DNA of 64,000 bases from Poteriospumella lacustris. Lineage: Eukaryota; Sar; Chrysophyceae; Chromulinales; Dinobryaceae. Both the position numbers and the translations under genes were made by a program. The notes below the pieces were generated by a model. That model searched no databases, had not been told where the DNA came from, and worked only from the letters and a program-made list of their open reading frames with translations. The stretch covers positions 1 through 64,000 of the forward strand of contig SMOI01000054.1 of the NCBI GenBank assembly GCA_008000375.1. The letters are read 5' to 3'. This document shows, piece after piece, positions 21,684-32,272 of the stretch; position 1 is the first letter of the stretch; every line of letters begins with the position of its first letter.

Positions 21684-23585
21684 ATGGCCACCAATGACAA
21701 GTATGACCGACAGCTACGGCTATGGGGGCCCATCGGGCAACGCAACTTGTCCAAATCCCACGTTCTCTTAATTCAAGCTGACGCTGTGGGCGCGGAAACC
21801 TTGAAGAATCTCGTCTTGCCTGGTGTTGGGGCATTTACTATCTTAGATGATCACCGAGTGACCTCGGAGGATCTAGGGAACAACTTTTTTGTCAGCGTAG
21901 ATGCAGTTGGCAAACCGCGCGCAGAGGTGAGATAGAAGCCGCACCCGCCATGATGGTCCCACCGGTGTCTTACAGTCACTGTACAGGTCGTCTGTGAGCT
22001 CTTATGTGAGATGAATCCGGATGTCAAGGGATCGTCGAGGGTAGGAAACTTCCAAAATCTTCTCGAGACGGAGCCGGAGTACTTCCTGCGCTTCAACTTG
22101 GTGATCGCCGCGAACATTCCTCGCTACCAGCTCGAACGATTGGCGAGCCTGTGTTGGAAGGAATACATTCCACTGCTCTGTCTACGTTGCGTGGGCTTCC
22201 TTGGATCAATTCATCTCCAAGCGCGCGAGCACTTCGTCGCAGAAGCTCGCGGAGACTCTGAGCGCCACGATTTGCGCGTGTCGAGTCCCTTCAGCGGACT
22301 GCGCGAACTGCTGGACGAGGTCCTTCCGCCACTTTCTGAGTACGCTCTTCTGGCAGAAGGCACCGAGGCAGTTCTTGCTGACAGCAGCAGCGTCACTTCC
22401 TTCGACAGCCACGAATACAGCCACATTCCCTATCCGCTGGTTCTGGCGCGCGCCTTGACGATATGGCAGCAGCGGAGCGGTCGCAGCAGCGATCTTCCAC
22501 GCACAGCAGCAGAGAAAGATGCCCTCAGATGCATTGTGAAGGAACTCGAGCTTGTTCCTGGACAGCGAAACATCGAAGAAGCGCTTCGCGAGATTCGCCG
22601 CTGCTGGGAGCCGCTGTTGCCCGCCGTGGTCACCGATCCGCCGGCGATGGAGGACGCGCAGACTGCGCAGGAGCGCCTTTGGAGCTTTGCCGCGCGATTG
22701 GGCGGCGACGACTCTCTTTTAGCTTCGCACGTGGCGACACGCAAGCACCGCCTGTTGTTGCGCGCCCTCGCCGACTTTGTGAAACTGAACGGGCGTCTGC
22801 CCATTGGCGGCGCGCTCCCCGACTGCACGGCCACCTCCCGACTGTACACCCAGCTGCAGTTCGTGTTCCATCGCCAGGCTCAGCAAGATCGAGCATCCTT
22901 CGAAGGCATCCTCAGCGGTCTCCTTTCAGAGAACGAGGTCGATCGACGCGTCCTGCAGATTCACGACGAAGACATCGCGTCACTTTGCCGGGGCCCGCTG
23001 GCGCTGGGCCTTCTGGCCACGCCGCCACTTTACGTGTCATCTGCGTCGGATCACATGGACGGAGACGTCGCACGAGGTGGCGGCCTACGAGACGTGGTCG
23101 AAGAGCTTCTCGACTCCCCAAACGAAGAAGGCGGCGCCGACTTGCGACAGTCGCCAGCGCTGTGGTTCGTCGCGCTGGAAGCTACGGAGCGCTTTTACGC
23201 GCGTCACTTTCGGCAGCCTGGAGACGTGTCCGCCTCCGCCGAATCCGAGCAACTGGAACGGGACGCAGGCCTCCTGCTCGACGAAATGCGAGCGATCGCA
23301 CGAGAGCTTGAGCTCTCGGAGGCGCTCTTCGCCGCCCGGGGGGCGGGCGAGCGGATGGACGTCGAAGGGCCGGCAGAGGAGGCCGCAGAGGACGCTCTGA
23401 TCGGGTTAGCGCACGCAGTGGAGTTAGTGAGGTACGGTGGGGCCCAGCTGCACAACTTGGCGTCTCTGCTGGGCGGTGTGGCCGCCCAAGAAGCCGTCAA
23501 ACTCGCGACGCAGATCTTCGTGCCGCTGGACAACGTCTACGTCGTCAACGGCATCGCGGGCGTCGCCGCCGCTTTCCGAATCTGA
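21684..23585 (+). CDS. NAE1: NEDD8-activating enzyme E1 regulatory subunit (APPBP1/ULA1)
   Basis: Two exons: 21684-21926 and 21987-23585, with a 60-bp intron. The product is 613 aa; human NAE1 is 534 aa. The N-terminus is diagnostic: [20 protein letters not shown], then [20 protein letters not shown], the E1-type ThiF/Rossmann fold. After the intron come [17 protein letters not shown] and [20 protein letters not shown]. The end has FAAR-type and [19 protein letters not shown] followed by VYVVNGIAG, as in NAE1. The protein is the non-catalytic partner of UBA3 and together they activate NEDD8 for cullin modification. The extra length lies mainly in the helical, poorly conserved middle (about residues 330-500). 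The N-terminal Met-Ala-Thr-Asn start at 21684 matches the family. Confidence 0.94.
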
Positions 23586-23689
23586 TCGGGGAACTGGGAA
23601 GTGTTTGTTGGTAGCTTTACAAGTAACTGCGACGTGTGCGAATCGAACTGGTCGCCGTCGCGATTAAATATTCACAGGTCACCGGCTGA

Positions 23690-25365
23690 TCAAGTTGACG
23701 AGGGGGTCGCCTTCGCCGAAGGTGGCTTCGGCAGCGGCGACGAAATGTTGGACCCCATGAGCGCCGACGGGGATCGCAGGACGCCGCTCTTGCTGTTGCT
23801 ACCGAGACTTGCGGCGTCGGACAGCGGCGCAGGAGGCGGTGTGCTGCCGTTCGCCTTCGTAGCGCTGCCATTGGCCGCCTTGCTCGTGGGCGAGTGCGAA
23901 GGCAGCGGGTGAGCATGTTGAGAGTTGCGCTTCCGCAGCAAAAGCATGGTGTCCATGGGGCTGTTCAGCATGTTGAAGGACTCCTCGGGCGTGAGGTCGC
24001 TGTCCTTGGCGCTCGCCTGCAGCGCTGGGGCTTTCGACGATGCGACGGCTCCTTCGGGGTAGATCTTCGACGGCGAAACCTTCGGCGAGCTCTTCACGCC
24101 ACTTTTACCCGACTCCTCGTAGTACGCAGGGGACTCGTCGATGTCGTCGAGATTTGCTCCGCTGCTGTCGTCGGCGTCGTCGGCGTCTTCGTCGTCGTCG
24201 CCATCGTCAGCACCATCGTCGTCGTCATCTTCCTCTTCGCCCTCGTCCTCGTCCTCATCGTCTTCGTCCTCGTCGATGGCAGCGAGGTCGTAGGCGCTGG
24301 GTCCGGAAGGGGCACTACTGGTCGGACGCACGTTGGTGTCGTAGTCGTCGTCCTCGTAGGAGCGCTGGTCCGAGGGCAAGATGTTCAGCTTGGCGGGACC
24401 GACAGGGTTTCCTTGTGCGTTGAGTCGTCGGTGGATGAAGACCGTTGCGGGGCCCCAGGACATGAGGTACCGTCGCCGCTCGAGCAATTCGAAGCGGTCC
24501 GAGTTGAGCCCTTTCGTGAAGGTGACGACGATCGCTCCGGGCTTCAACCGACCCGCCAACTGAGAGACTTGATTCATGAGCTCATCTGAGAAGCACGTCG
24601 AGTTGGCAAAGACTAGATCTCCATCGGACCAGTCGAAGTCGCAAAATGAGCCCTCGAAGACTGACACGTGTTGCTTCTCGCTCAGCGACAAAAAGCTCTG
24701 AAAGTGCTCGTTGTATCTCCGCACGACGGCCTCTGCTGCGAAGTGGAGTGAAGACAGAATCTCAATACCGATGCATCTGTCGAAGTCGCGGGTCAAGCGA
24801 GCAGCGAACACTGCCTTGCCAGTTCCGCTGCCGAGGTCATAGAACACTCCACCAGGCGCCGGATTGATTTTTCGCAAAATGCGGTAGAACGAGGCAAACT
24901 CGACCTCGCCGTATATGAGGGACTTCTCGTGATTGAGCTCTTTCGTTTCTCTCTCCCGTTTGGAGAGGGTTTTGCCGACTTCGAGGGAAGTGTCGGAGAA
25001 CAAATCATCGTACAGCGCCTGCGCCTCGGCCCCGATGAGATTGTGGACCTCTTCCAAAAACCCCATATCCACAGAATCTTTGCTCTCGAACTTTTCAATT
25101 AAGGGTTCGAGGCGAGGATCTCTTCGAAGTATCAGTTCTATGCATCGAACACAGTGGACAACTTAGTACAATCAAACGAACGGCTAGCTACTGCAAGCAA
25201 GCGCACCTTTCATAAACGCCTTTCCATTGTTTGAAATAATTTTGTCCTTTGCGAGAAGAGTAACCTGACAAAGCATAGGAACCATGATAAAAGCGGGAGC
25301 GAGATGCAGGGAGAAGTCATGCTCACCAAAAGTAATAGCTTCGCGGGCTCAGTTAATGATGCCAT
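23690..25365 (-). CDS. DOT1-like SAM-dependent methyltransferase with acidic tail
   Basis: Three exons: 25365-25327, 25264-25207 and 25137-23690, with introns of 62 and 69 bp. The product is 514 aa. The core matches the DOT1 superfamily: a gating segment HEKSLIYGEVEFASFYRIL, SAM motif I FYDLGSGTGKAVFAA (about residue 128), then CIGIEILSSLHFAAEA, EGSFCDFDWSDGDLVFANST and LKPGAIVVTFTKGL. DOT1 enzymes methylate histone H3 Lys79. Here the substrate is inferred only, because many protists carry several divergent DOT1-like proteins. After the catalytic domain there is a strongly acidic tract (Asp/Glu runs, about residues 315-355) and a Ser/Pro/Lys-rich tail with several short basic-Ser motifs. The two first exons are tiny but splice in frame and give a sensible helical N-terminus. 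Confidence 0.85.
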
Positions 25366-25752
25366 GATATCCGTGACGTTTTCTGAAAATATAGAAGGAG
25401 CCCTATGACTGTGTGACGTGGACCTTGGTGCACTCGGCCGACGATCGTTGCTTCGGTTGCTCTTGTTCGCCGAAATTCAGTGACTATTACGGAGAGCGGA
25501 GCCAGAAGTAATTCGATTCGAAGAAGACAAGAACCCCGTGTTTGAAATGGCGTCTCCAGCGTCTCTCCTACCGCCGGCGCAGACGAAACGCCGCAGCAGT
25601 GTGTGCTCACCTCGAGCGGTGTGGAGCGTTGAGGAACATTCCCCTGCATGACGACGATGGTATACTGTACAGAATGTAGAATGTATGTATCCTGCTGGTT
25701 CGCATCATGCTCGTCTTCGCGGTTCGCTCTAGTTGTCTGCTGGTGAAGGTGA
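25366..25752. promoter_or_regulatory. Divergent intergenic region, DOT1-like / PPAT
   Basis: 387 bp between divergent start codons; no TATA box, repeat or RNA gene is seen. Confidence 0.4.
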
Positions 25753-27044
25753 ATGGCGAATCACATCGAATTTGTTGGCCATGATATGCGCTTCCCGCTG
25801 AGATTTGACTCCTCTCCTTGGCAATTTCGAGCTGCAGTAGTTTTCATTCTGTTAGTGTGGACACACTCTTTCAAAGCGCCCCGTGGTCCCACTTCCCAAA
25901 CTCGTTTCAAGATGTCTCGGATTATTAACTTATTGGAAATTCCTTTGCCTTTGGAACAATCTGTGCCCAACATCGTAGAACAGCAACGTCTGTTGAACCA
26001 GGTCCTCATTTCTAGGTCGATTGGACAAGGTAAAGTTGGTCCTTCTCTCGACGTGAGGGCAGCAACGCTAATTTTCGCGTTATGAATAAAGAACATGCGA
26101 TCCAAGTAATTCACGTCACCGTTCCCCAATGCGACCTGGTCGAGAATGAATGGACTGCCCCATTATTGAAGTACTTATCTGAAGTCCATTCGGAAGCCTG
26201 GAATGAAGCCATCGCGAGGAAGAGACCTGATGTTCCGCTGTTTGTTCTTGGTCAAGCGCTTCCAGGAGCTTGCTCTTTGAGAGACCTTTTATCGCGGCTG
26301 GCAAATGGTATCCCGTCTGGAAGCCCGATCGAGCTGAATATTCTAACTTCAGAGTATTCCGATGAGATTCGATCAGCTATGGACCAAGGGGCGTCAAAAT
26401 GGTCGCAGTTAGTCAATGAGGTCCAATGCAGCCTCCCCCCTGGACAAGAGCTGCGTTATCAAGCAGATGCGAAGGCTGATGATGTTCTCCGTTGTCTCCG
26501 CCGTGGCTTTGATACAGAAAATATTATTTTCCTCGGCGACAGTTCCTTTTCTTCGTCATCTCTCCGATCGAACAGCTCGAAATTGCCTTTGTTCGAAGAA
26601 GTTGCGGTTGGAGGCACCTTCGATCACCTTCACCCTGGCCATACGCTTTTGTTAACTGTTGCCGCTTCTCTGTGTCGCCAGGAGATGACCATTGGCATAA
26701 CGTCGCAACAATTATTGAGAGGGAAGAAGCTTCACGAGCATTTGCTCTTCGACTTCGACACCCGTGTTGGACACGTGCGAAGTTATCTGGGAAACATGTT
26801 TCCTTCACTGAAGCTCGACATTCACAGCTTGGAAGATGCGTGTGGCCCGGCGATTACCAAGCCTCAGCTGCAAGCAATCGTTGTGTCGTCCGAAACGTTG
26901 GCCGGTGCTTTGAAAATAAACGAAATTCGCAAAGAACGGGGTATGAGCTCCTTGGCCATTGTAGTGGTAGAACGCCGCGATGCCGTTATTTTGTCCAGCT
27001 CGTTCATCCGCCAGCAATTGCACGACCGCTCCGTACCGAATTAG
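25753..27044 (+). CDS. Phosphopantetheine adenylyltransferase (CoA biosynthesis)
   Basis: Two exons: 25753-26029 and 26092-27044, with a 62-bp intron. The product is 409 aa from the first ATG, or 356 aa from the in-frame ATG at 25912. The catalytic C-terminal domain has the nucleotidyltransferase motif VAVGGTFDHLHPGHTLLL (about residue 264), then GITSQQLLRGKKL, AITKPQLQAIVVSSET and a closing ILSSSFIRQQL (the SSS-x-x-R motif). It transfers AMP to 4'-phosphopantetheine to make dephospho-CoA. There is no dephospho-CoA kinase domain after it, so it is monofunctional, unlike animal COASY and like plant and yeast enzymes. The N-terminal 230 residues resemble the extra region of the eukaryotic enzymes. 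The longer start adds a hydrophobic stretch (AAVVFILLVW) that could be a membrane or organelle signal; I am not sure which start is used. Confidence 0.9.
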
Positions 27045-27110
27045 GCAGTCTACATTGAATTTGGTTCAACCGCTGACGGTTAGTCTTGACGATGTGCTGG
27101 TGTATTGAAC

Positions 27111-27413
27111 GTCGAGCCAAACGTGATCTCGTTTTTCTTTGGAAATGTAAGTCATTACGATCAAACTACTGGCAGCTCGACACAGAGAGTCAGCGGATGG
27201 AGTGGCACGAACCTGTGAGTACTCGGTCTCAATGCGGAAAGTACACCTCGAGAAATCACCCAGGGATTCGGAAGTCGATCGCAGCAGTCGGAGATGGCTG
27301 ACCCGTTCCGAACTCTCAGGCAAAGGTTCATCCTGCGATGAAGTTCCCATCCAGCCGGAGGAATCCACCCAGAATTGAACGAGGTCCTTAGACCGTATAA
27401 TGGATGGGTCCAT
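27111..27413 (-). pseudogene. Truncated copy of the IP3-receptor-like gene 5' end
   Basis: Mirror image of 32736-33038. It contains the complete exon 1 (27413-27213, 67 codons from MDPSIIRSKDLVQFW to IETEYSQ), the whole 76-bp first intron with intact splice sites, and 26 bases of exon 2. After GGCTCGAC at the breakpoint the sequence changes to unrelated DNA. A spliced transcript would read only a few further codons of foreign sequence. Because the divergent promoter is copied too, the fragment could be transcribed, towards and across the 3' end of PPAT. Confidence 0.92.
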
Positions 27414-27876
27414 CTTTAAAGTTCACTGATGACGGTCGGCAGGAGTCCAATGTCGAAAGCAGCGTTCAATAAACTTCACAGCGATCTATGAAAACGCGAG
27501 TAGCCATAGTTTATGGTTCAACCGACGTGCGAAAGCACACGCGAAAGCGGCCACATCGATTGACTTGTGCACGATGATGACGACGACGACGCAGGTTGCT
27601 GGGGAAACAGGGAACCTGGGGGATCTGAGAAGTTTCGCGGCCGGAGAAATGTCTTTGGCGTCTACTTCAGCGCCGAATCCTGGCTTTGAGCGGCGTACTT
27701 AGACTCAAACCTGCATTTTCGTCGTCGATTCGACTGGCGACGCGCAGTCAGCAGCTGGTGCCTGCAGGCCTCAGTTCATACTGTATATGGCATTGAGCTA
27801 CTAGCTCCTCGCCCCAAAAGGAAAGATCTATATTGGTTCTGACGTTTTCAAGAATTACAGTGCCGGTTAACCAAAG
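27414..27876. promoter_or_regulatory. Divergent promoter region, left copy
   Basis: 463 bp between the ATG of the truncated IP3-receptor fragment and the ATG of SLC17 copy A. It mirrors 32273-32735, and every part I compared is identical. It includes a short palindromic stretch around TAGCTACTAGCTCC near 27797-27812. Confidence 0.6.
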
Positions 27877-29625
27877 ATGTTGTCGTGGGTCATTCCGAAG
27901 AGATGGGAAATGTGTTTGATGCTGTCCTTTGCCTCAGTCGTTGCATACACGATGCGTGTCAACATGTCGGTAGCGGCCTTGGCCATGAAGAAGGACTTAG
28001 GCTGGACGGATAGCCAAAAAGGTCTGGCGTTGTCGGCGTTTTACTGGGGCTACGCCGGTGGTCAGATACTGGCAGCACCTTTAGTGCAAAAGGTTGGTGC
28101 GAAATATGCACTGGGGTTCTCCATTTTACTATCGGCTGTGTGCTCTCTCTTCATTCCGGTCGCGTGGCAACATTCCTTTGGACTGGGTCTCTTCGTGCGT
28201 GTTATGACCGGTCTGTCTGAAAGCTTCTTTTTCCCCGCCATTTACCACTTCATTCCGGCCTGGATCCCGCTGGAAGAAAAGACGCTGATGGTGCCCATCA
28301 TTTACGCAGGAAGCTACGTGGGCAATATCATCGGGTTTTCAGTTGCTGGCTCCATCGTCGACACCAGCATCACCATCGGAGGCAAGGAGTACGGTGTCTG
28401 GTACGGTGTTTTCTACGTGTTCGCGTTGCTCGGATTCGCCTTCTTCCCGTACTGGATGATCATGGCCTACGAAAAACCAGCGGACCACCCCAGCATTTCC
28501 GCAGATGAATTGGAGTTCATCAATGCTGGCAAACACTATGCATCTGACGCCAAGGACGAGCCTGATCGGTATGAAATGCCGGAAGACAGCTCGAAGGCGG
28601 CTTCGGTGTCGATGTTGGAGATGAACGAACGGCGCTCCGACGAAATGGTGCGCCCGACCGCTGACGTGCAGCCTAATGCCAATCATATGGCCGTTGCGAC
28701 AGTGGGCGATGATGCGACGGCCCACGAGGACGACGACGAGGCGGAGTACACGTACCCCATCGCGATCGAGCACATGGCGTTCAACATGCTTGCCACCGGC
28801 TCGTCTCGCACTGCTCGTCTTCATGGCCATTCAGCGAAGCCCACGGGTCGCCCCCGCAAAATCAGCATCGTATCCGAGCACAAGATTCGCGAGGAGATGG
28901 CGGCGCACACGCCATGGCGCGAGTTCTTCACGCACCCGGTTGCGCTGACGCTGTACTTCAACTCGTGGGTCAACGGATGGATCGGCTTCACGCTCATGTC
29001 GGAAATGCCACCGTATCTGTATTCCCTGGGCTTCAGCGTGTCTCAGGCAGGCACATTGAGCGTGTATCCGTACATCGCGCTGTTTCTGACGACGCTAATG
29101 TACGGCGCGTTCTTCGAAAACATGCACGTTCACTTCGGCTGGCCCACGGATCGTGTGCGTCGTGTGGCCGAAACGGTCAGTTTCCTGGGTAGCGGTGTGT
29201 TCCTGATCATCTGCGGATTCATGGATGAAAAGTACACCAGCTACGCGTTCCTGATCGTGACGCAGAGCTTCTACGGCGCCGTGCAGTCGGGCGTGCAGTG
29301 CTCGTACAGCGACGTGGCACCCAACTACTCGAGTGCCCTGAACACCGTTGGCAACTGCATTTCAGCGGTTGCCGGTATCGCAGGCCCGTTGATCGTGTCA
29401 GCGCTAACGGAGGGACTGCCGGTGCGCTGGGGCTGGCGAGTGGCGTTCTTCCTCACGTTCGGACAGGGCGTGCTCGGCCTCGCGCTGTGGTACACCTTCC
29501 AGACGTCTGAGATTGTGCCGGCGCTGAACAACCCAACCTCCGAGCACCACACCAAGCGCATCCAGTCGTTGGTTCCGCAGAAGGGCTCCGTTGCGAGCCA
29601 GAAGAAGGTGGACAACCGGGTCTAG
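27877..29625 (+). CDS. SLC17-type MFS anion transporter, copy A
   Basis: Single exon, 582 aa. Twelve membrane segments are readable. The SLC17/anion:cation symporter signatures are present: YTMRVNMSVAAL at the end of the first segment, LSAFYWGYAGGQILAAPL in TM2, GLSESFFFPAIYHFIPAWIP in TM4 with the family Glu/Pro pattern, and a second half beginning TPWREFFTHPVALTLYFNSW. The loop between TM6 and TM7 (about residues 205-345) is unusually long and charged and contains an acidic AHEDDDEAEY stretch; family members usually have a shorter loop. SLC17 proteins carry phosphate, glutamate, sialic acid or other organic anions. The substrate is not predictable here. The translated protein is identical to copy B. 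Confidence 0.9.
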   Translation: MLSWVIPKRWEMCLMLSFASVVAYTMRVNMSVAALAMKKDLGWTDSQKGLALSAFYWGYAGGQILAAPLVQKVGAKYALGFSILLSAVCSLFIPVAWQHSFGLGLFVRVMTGLSESFFFPAIYHFIPAWIPLEEKTLMVPIIYAGSYVGNIIGFSVAGSIVDTSITIGGKEYGVWYGVFYVFALLGFAFFPYWMIMAYEKPADHPSISADELEFINAGKHYASDAKDEPDRYEMPEDSSKAASVSMLEMNERRSDEMVRPTADVQPNANHMAVATVGDDATAHEDDDEAEYTYPIAIEHMAFNMLATGSSRTARLHGHSAKPTGRPRKISIVSEHKIREEMAAHTPWREFFTHPVALTLYFNSWVNGWIGFTLMSEMPPYLYSLGFSVSQAGTLSVYPYIALFLTTLMYGAFFENMHVHFGWPTDRVRRVAETVSFLGSGVFLIICGFMDEKYTSYAFLIVTQSFYGAVQSGVQCSYSDVAPNYSSALNTVGNCISAVAGIAGPLIVSALTEGLPVRWGWRVAFFLTFGQGVLGLALWYTFQTSEIVPALNNPTSEHHTKRIQSLVPQKGSVASQKKVDNRV

Positions 29626-30523
29626 ACCCACGCGTTGTTGTTGCGGCCATCGCCGCTGTTCAAATCTGTTGCTGTTTCCTTTACTGCCGTCCTCCACATA
29701 TTCTCTCCTTTCGCCTGCCTGTGATCTGTACTCAATTTTGTTTGGTGTCGCACCTGTTGCGGCGGAGTCAGCGGTCTGCGCGGCGCAGACCCTGTCTGCC
29801 TGTTCTGTCAATCAGCCGTCGTTGGTTTAGCGCCTACTTTGTATACGTTGGACGTTGGATTGCCCGCCAGGGGCGTCGTACCGCTGTCGTAGTTTCATCC
29901 TCCGCAGCTTTAGCCTGTAGCCTCTTGTCTTTGCATTGTAACGGGGCGCTACTTTGATTATTGATCGGTTTCAAGGTTCTGGTTCCGGGTGTTGCGGGAA
30001 GGAGTCACTGCGGTGGCGGCGTTATGTTCAGGGCGGGTAGACTCACCAGTTGACTGCGTTCCCAAGCCACGAGTCACTTGGAAACAAAGTCCTGCGTTGG
30101 CCTCCACGTGAATCCTATCCCACTCCTTAGCGACGTCCCTACTGCCAACACTGCCAACCACAACATCGACACCAGTTCAAGCGAAGAAATAATCAAAGTA
30201 GCGCCCGTTACAATGCAAAGACAAGAGGCTACAGGCTAAAGCTGCGGAGGATGAAACTACGACAGCGGTACGACGACCCTAACGGGCAATCCAACGTCCA
30301 ACGTATACAAAGTAGGCGCTAAACCAACGACGGCTGATTAACAGAACAGGCAGACAGGGTCTGCGCCGCGCAGACCGCTGACTCCGCCGCAACAGGTGCG
30401 ACACCAAACAAAATTGAGTACAGATCACAGGCAGGCGAAAGGAGAGAATATGTGGAGGACGGCAGTAAAGGAAACAGCAACAGATTTGAACAGCGGCGAT
30501 GGCCGCAACAACAACGCGTGGGT
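29626..30523. other. Convergent 3' regions and loop of the inverted duplication
   Basis: Holds the two mirrored 3' regions (29626-29962 and 30188-30523) and the unique spacer (29963-30187). The transcripts of the two SLC17 copies run towards each other here. All arm mismatches I found fall in this interval: 29809/30340, 29867/30282, 29868/30281 and 29873/30276, plus a one-base length difference in the G run at 29943-29946. No gene, tRNA or transposase is seen in the 225-bp spacer. Confidence 0.75.
29963..30187. other. Unique spacer of the inverted duplication
   Basis: 225 bp with no counterpart in either arm. No open frame with family resemblance, no target-site duplication and no terminal repeats characteristic of a transposon are visible. 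Confidence 0.8.
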
Positions 30524-32272
30524 CTAGACCCGGTTGTCCACCTTCTTCTGGCTCGCAACGGAGCCCTTCTGCGGAACCAACGACTGGATGCGCTTGGTGT
30601 GGTGCTCGGAGGTTGGGTTGTTCAGCGCCGGCACAATCTCAGACGTCTGGAAGGTGTACCACAGCGCGAGGCCGAGCACGCCCTGTCCGAACGTGAGGAA
30701 GAACGCCACTCGCCAGCCCCAGCGCACCGGCAGTCCCTCCGTTAGCGCTGACACGATCAACGGGCCTGCGATACCGGCAACCGCTGAAATGCAGTTGCCA
30801 ACGGTGTTCAGGGCACTCGAGTAGTTGGGTGCCACGTCGCTGTACGAGCACTGCACGCCCGACTGCACGGCGCCGTAGAAGCTCTGCGTCACGATCAGGA
30901 ACGCGTAGCTGGTGTACTTTTCATCCATGAATCCGCAGATGATCAGGAACACACCGCTACCCAGGAAACTGACCGTTTCGGCCACACGACGCACACGATC
31001 CGTGGGCCAGCCGAAGTGAACGTGCATGTTTTCGAAGAACGCGCCGTACATTAGCGTCGTCAGAAACAGCGCGATGTACGGATACACGCTCAATGTGCCT
31101 GCCTGAGACACGCTGAAGCCCAGGGAATACAGATACGGTGGCATTTCCGACATGAGCGTGAAGCCGATCCATCCGTTGACCCACGAGTTGAAGTACAGCG
31201 TCAGCGCAACCGGGTGCGTGAAGAACTCGCGCCATGGCGTGTGCGCCGCCATCTCCTCGCGAATCTTGTGCTCGGATACGATGCTGATTTTGCGGGGGCG
31301 ACCCGTGGGCTTCGCTGAATGGCCATGAAGACGAGCAGTGCGAGACGAGCCGGTGGCAAGCATGTTGAACGCCATGTGCTCGATCGCGATGGGGTACGTG
31401 TACTCCGCCTCGTCGTCGTCCTCGTGGGCCGTCGCATCATCGCCCACTGTCGCAACGGCCATATGATTGGCATTAGGCTGCACGTCAGCGGTCGGGCGCA
31501 CCATTTCGTCGGAGCGCCGTTCGTTCATCTCCAACATCGACACCGAAGCCGCCTTCGAGCTGTCTTCCGGCATTTCATACCGATCAGGCTCGTCCTTGGC
31601 GTCAGATGCATAGTGTTTGCCAGCATTGATGAACTCCAATTCATCTGCGGAAATGCTGGGGTGGTCCGCTGGTTTTTCGTAGGCCATGATCATCCAGTAC
31701 GGGAAGAAGGCGAATCCGAGCAACGCGAACACGTAGAAAACACCGTACCAGACACCGTACTCCTTGCCTCCGATGGTGATGCTGGTGTCGACGATGGAGC
31801 CAGCAACTGAAAACCCGATGATATTGCCCACGTAGCTTCCTGCGTAAATGATGGGCACCATCAGCGTCTTTTCTTCCAGCGGGATCCAGGCCGGAATGAA
31901 GTGGTAAATGGCGGGGAAAAAGAAGCTTTCAGACAGACCGGTCATAACACGCACGAAGAGACCCAGTCCAAAGGAATGTTGCCACGCGACCGGAATGAAG
32001 AGAGAGCACACAGCCGATAGTAAAATGGAGAACCCCAGTGCATATTTCGCACCAACCTTTTGCACTAAAGGTGCTGCCAGTATCTGACCACCGGCGTAGC
32101 CCCAGTAAAACGCCGACAACGCCAGACCTTTTTGGCTATCCGTCCAGCCTAAGTCCTTCTTCATGGCCAAGGCCGCTACCGACATGTTGACACGCATCGT
32201 GTATGCAACGACTGAGGCAAAGGACAGCATCAAACACATTTCCCATCTCTTCGGAATGACCCACGACAACAT
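30524..32272 (-). CDS. SLC17-type MFS anion transporter, copy B
   Basis: Single exon, 582 aa, encoding the same protein as copy A with no residue differences. It is divergent from the IP3-receptor-like gene with 463 bp between start codons. This is likely the original copy, since its upstream neighbour is intact here and truncated at copy A. For domain details see copy A. Identity of the coding sequences implies either a very recent duplication or continuing gene conversion between the arms. Confidence 0.9.
   Translation of the reverse strand: MLSWVIPKRWEMCLMLSFASVVAYTMRVNMSVAALAMKKDLGWTDSQKGLALSAFYWGYAGGQILAAPLVQKVGAKYALGFSILLSAVCSLFIPVAWQHSFGLGLFVRVMTGLSESFFFPAIYHFIPAWIPLEEKTLMVPIIYAGSYVGNIIGFSVAGSIVDTSITIGGKEYGVWYGVFYVFALLGFAFFPYWMIMAYEKPADHPSISADELEFINAGKHYASDAKDEPDRYEMPEDSSKAASVSMLEMNERRSDEMVRPTADVQPNANHMAVATVGDDATAHEDDDEAEYTYPIAIEHMAFNMLATGSSRTARLHGHSAKPTGRPRKISIVSEHKIREEMAAHTPWREFFTHPVALTLYFNSWVNGWIGFTLMSEMPPYLYSLGFSVSQAGTLSVYPYIALFLTTLMYGAFFENMHVHFGWPTDRVRRVAETVSFLGSGVFLIICGFMDEKYTSYAFLIVTQSFYGAVQSGVQCSYSDVAPNYSSALNTVGNCISAVAGIAGPLIVSALTEGLPVRWGWRVAFFLTFGQGVLGLALWYTFQTSEIVPALNNPTSEHHTKRIQSLVPQKGSVASQKKVDNRV

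Larger units (their letters stand above)
27111..29962 (+). repeat. Left arm of a large inverted duplication
   Basis: 2,852 bp that recur in reverse complement at 30188-33038. The outer breakpoint is sharp: the arms share GTCGAGCC at 27111-27118, and outside it the sequences are unrelated. Contents from left to right: a truncated reverse copy of the 5' end of the IP3-receptor-like gene, the divergent promoter, and a complete SLC17-type transporter with its 3' region. The arm starts 66 bp after the PPAT stop codon. Confidence 0.97.
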
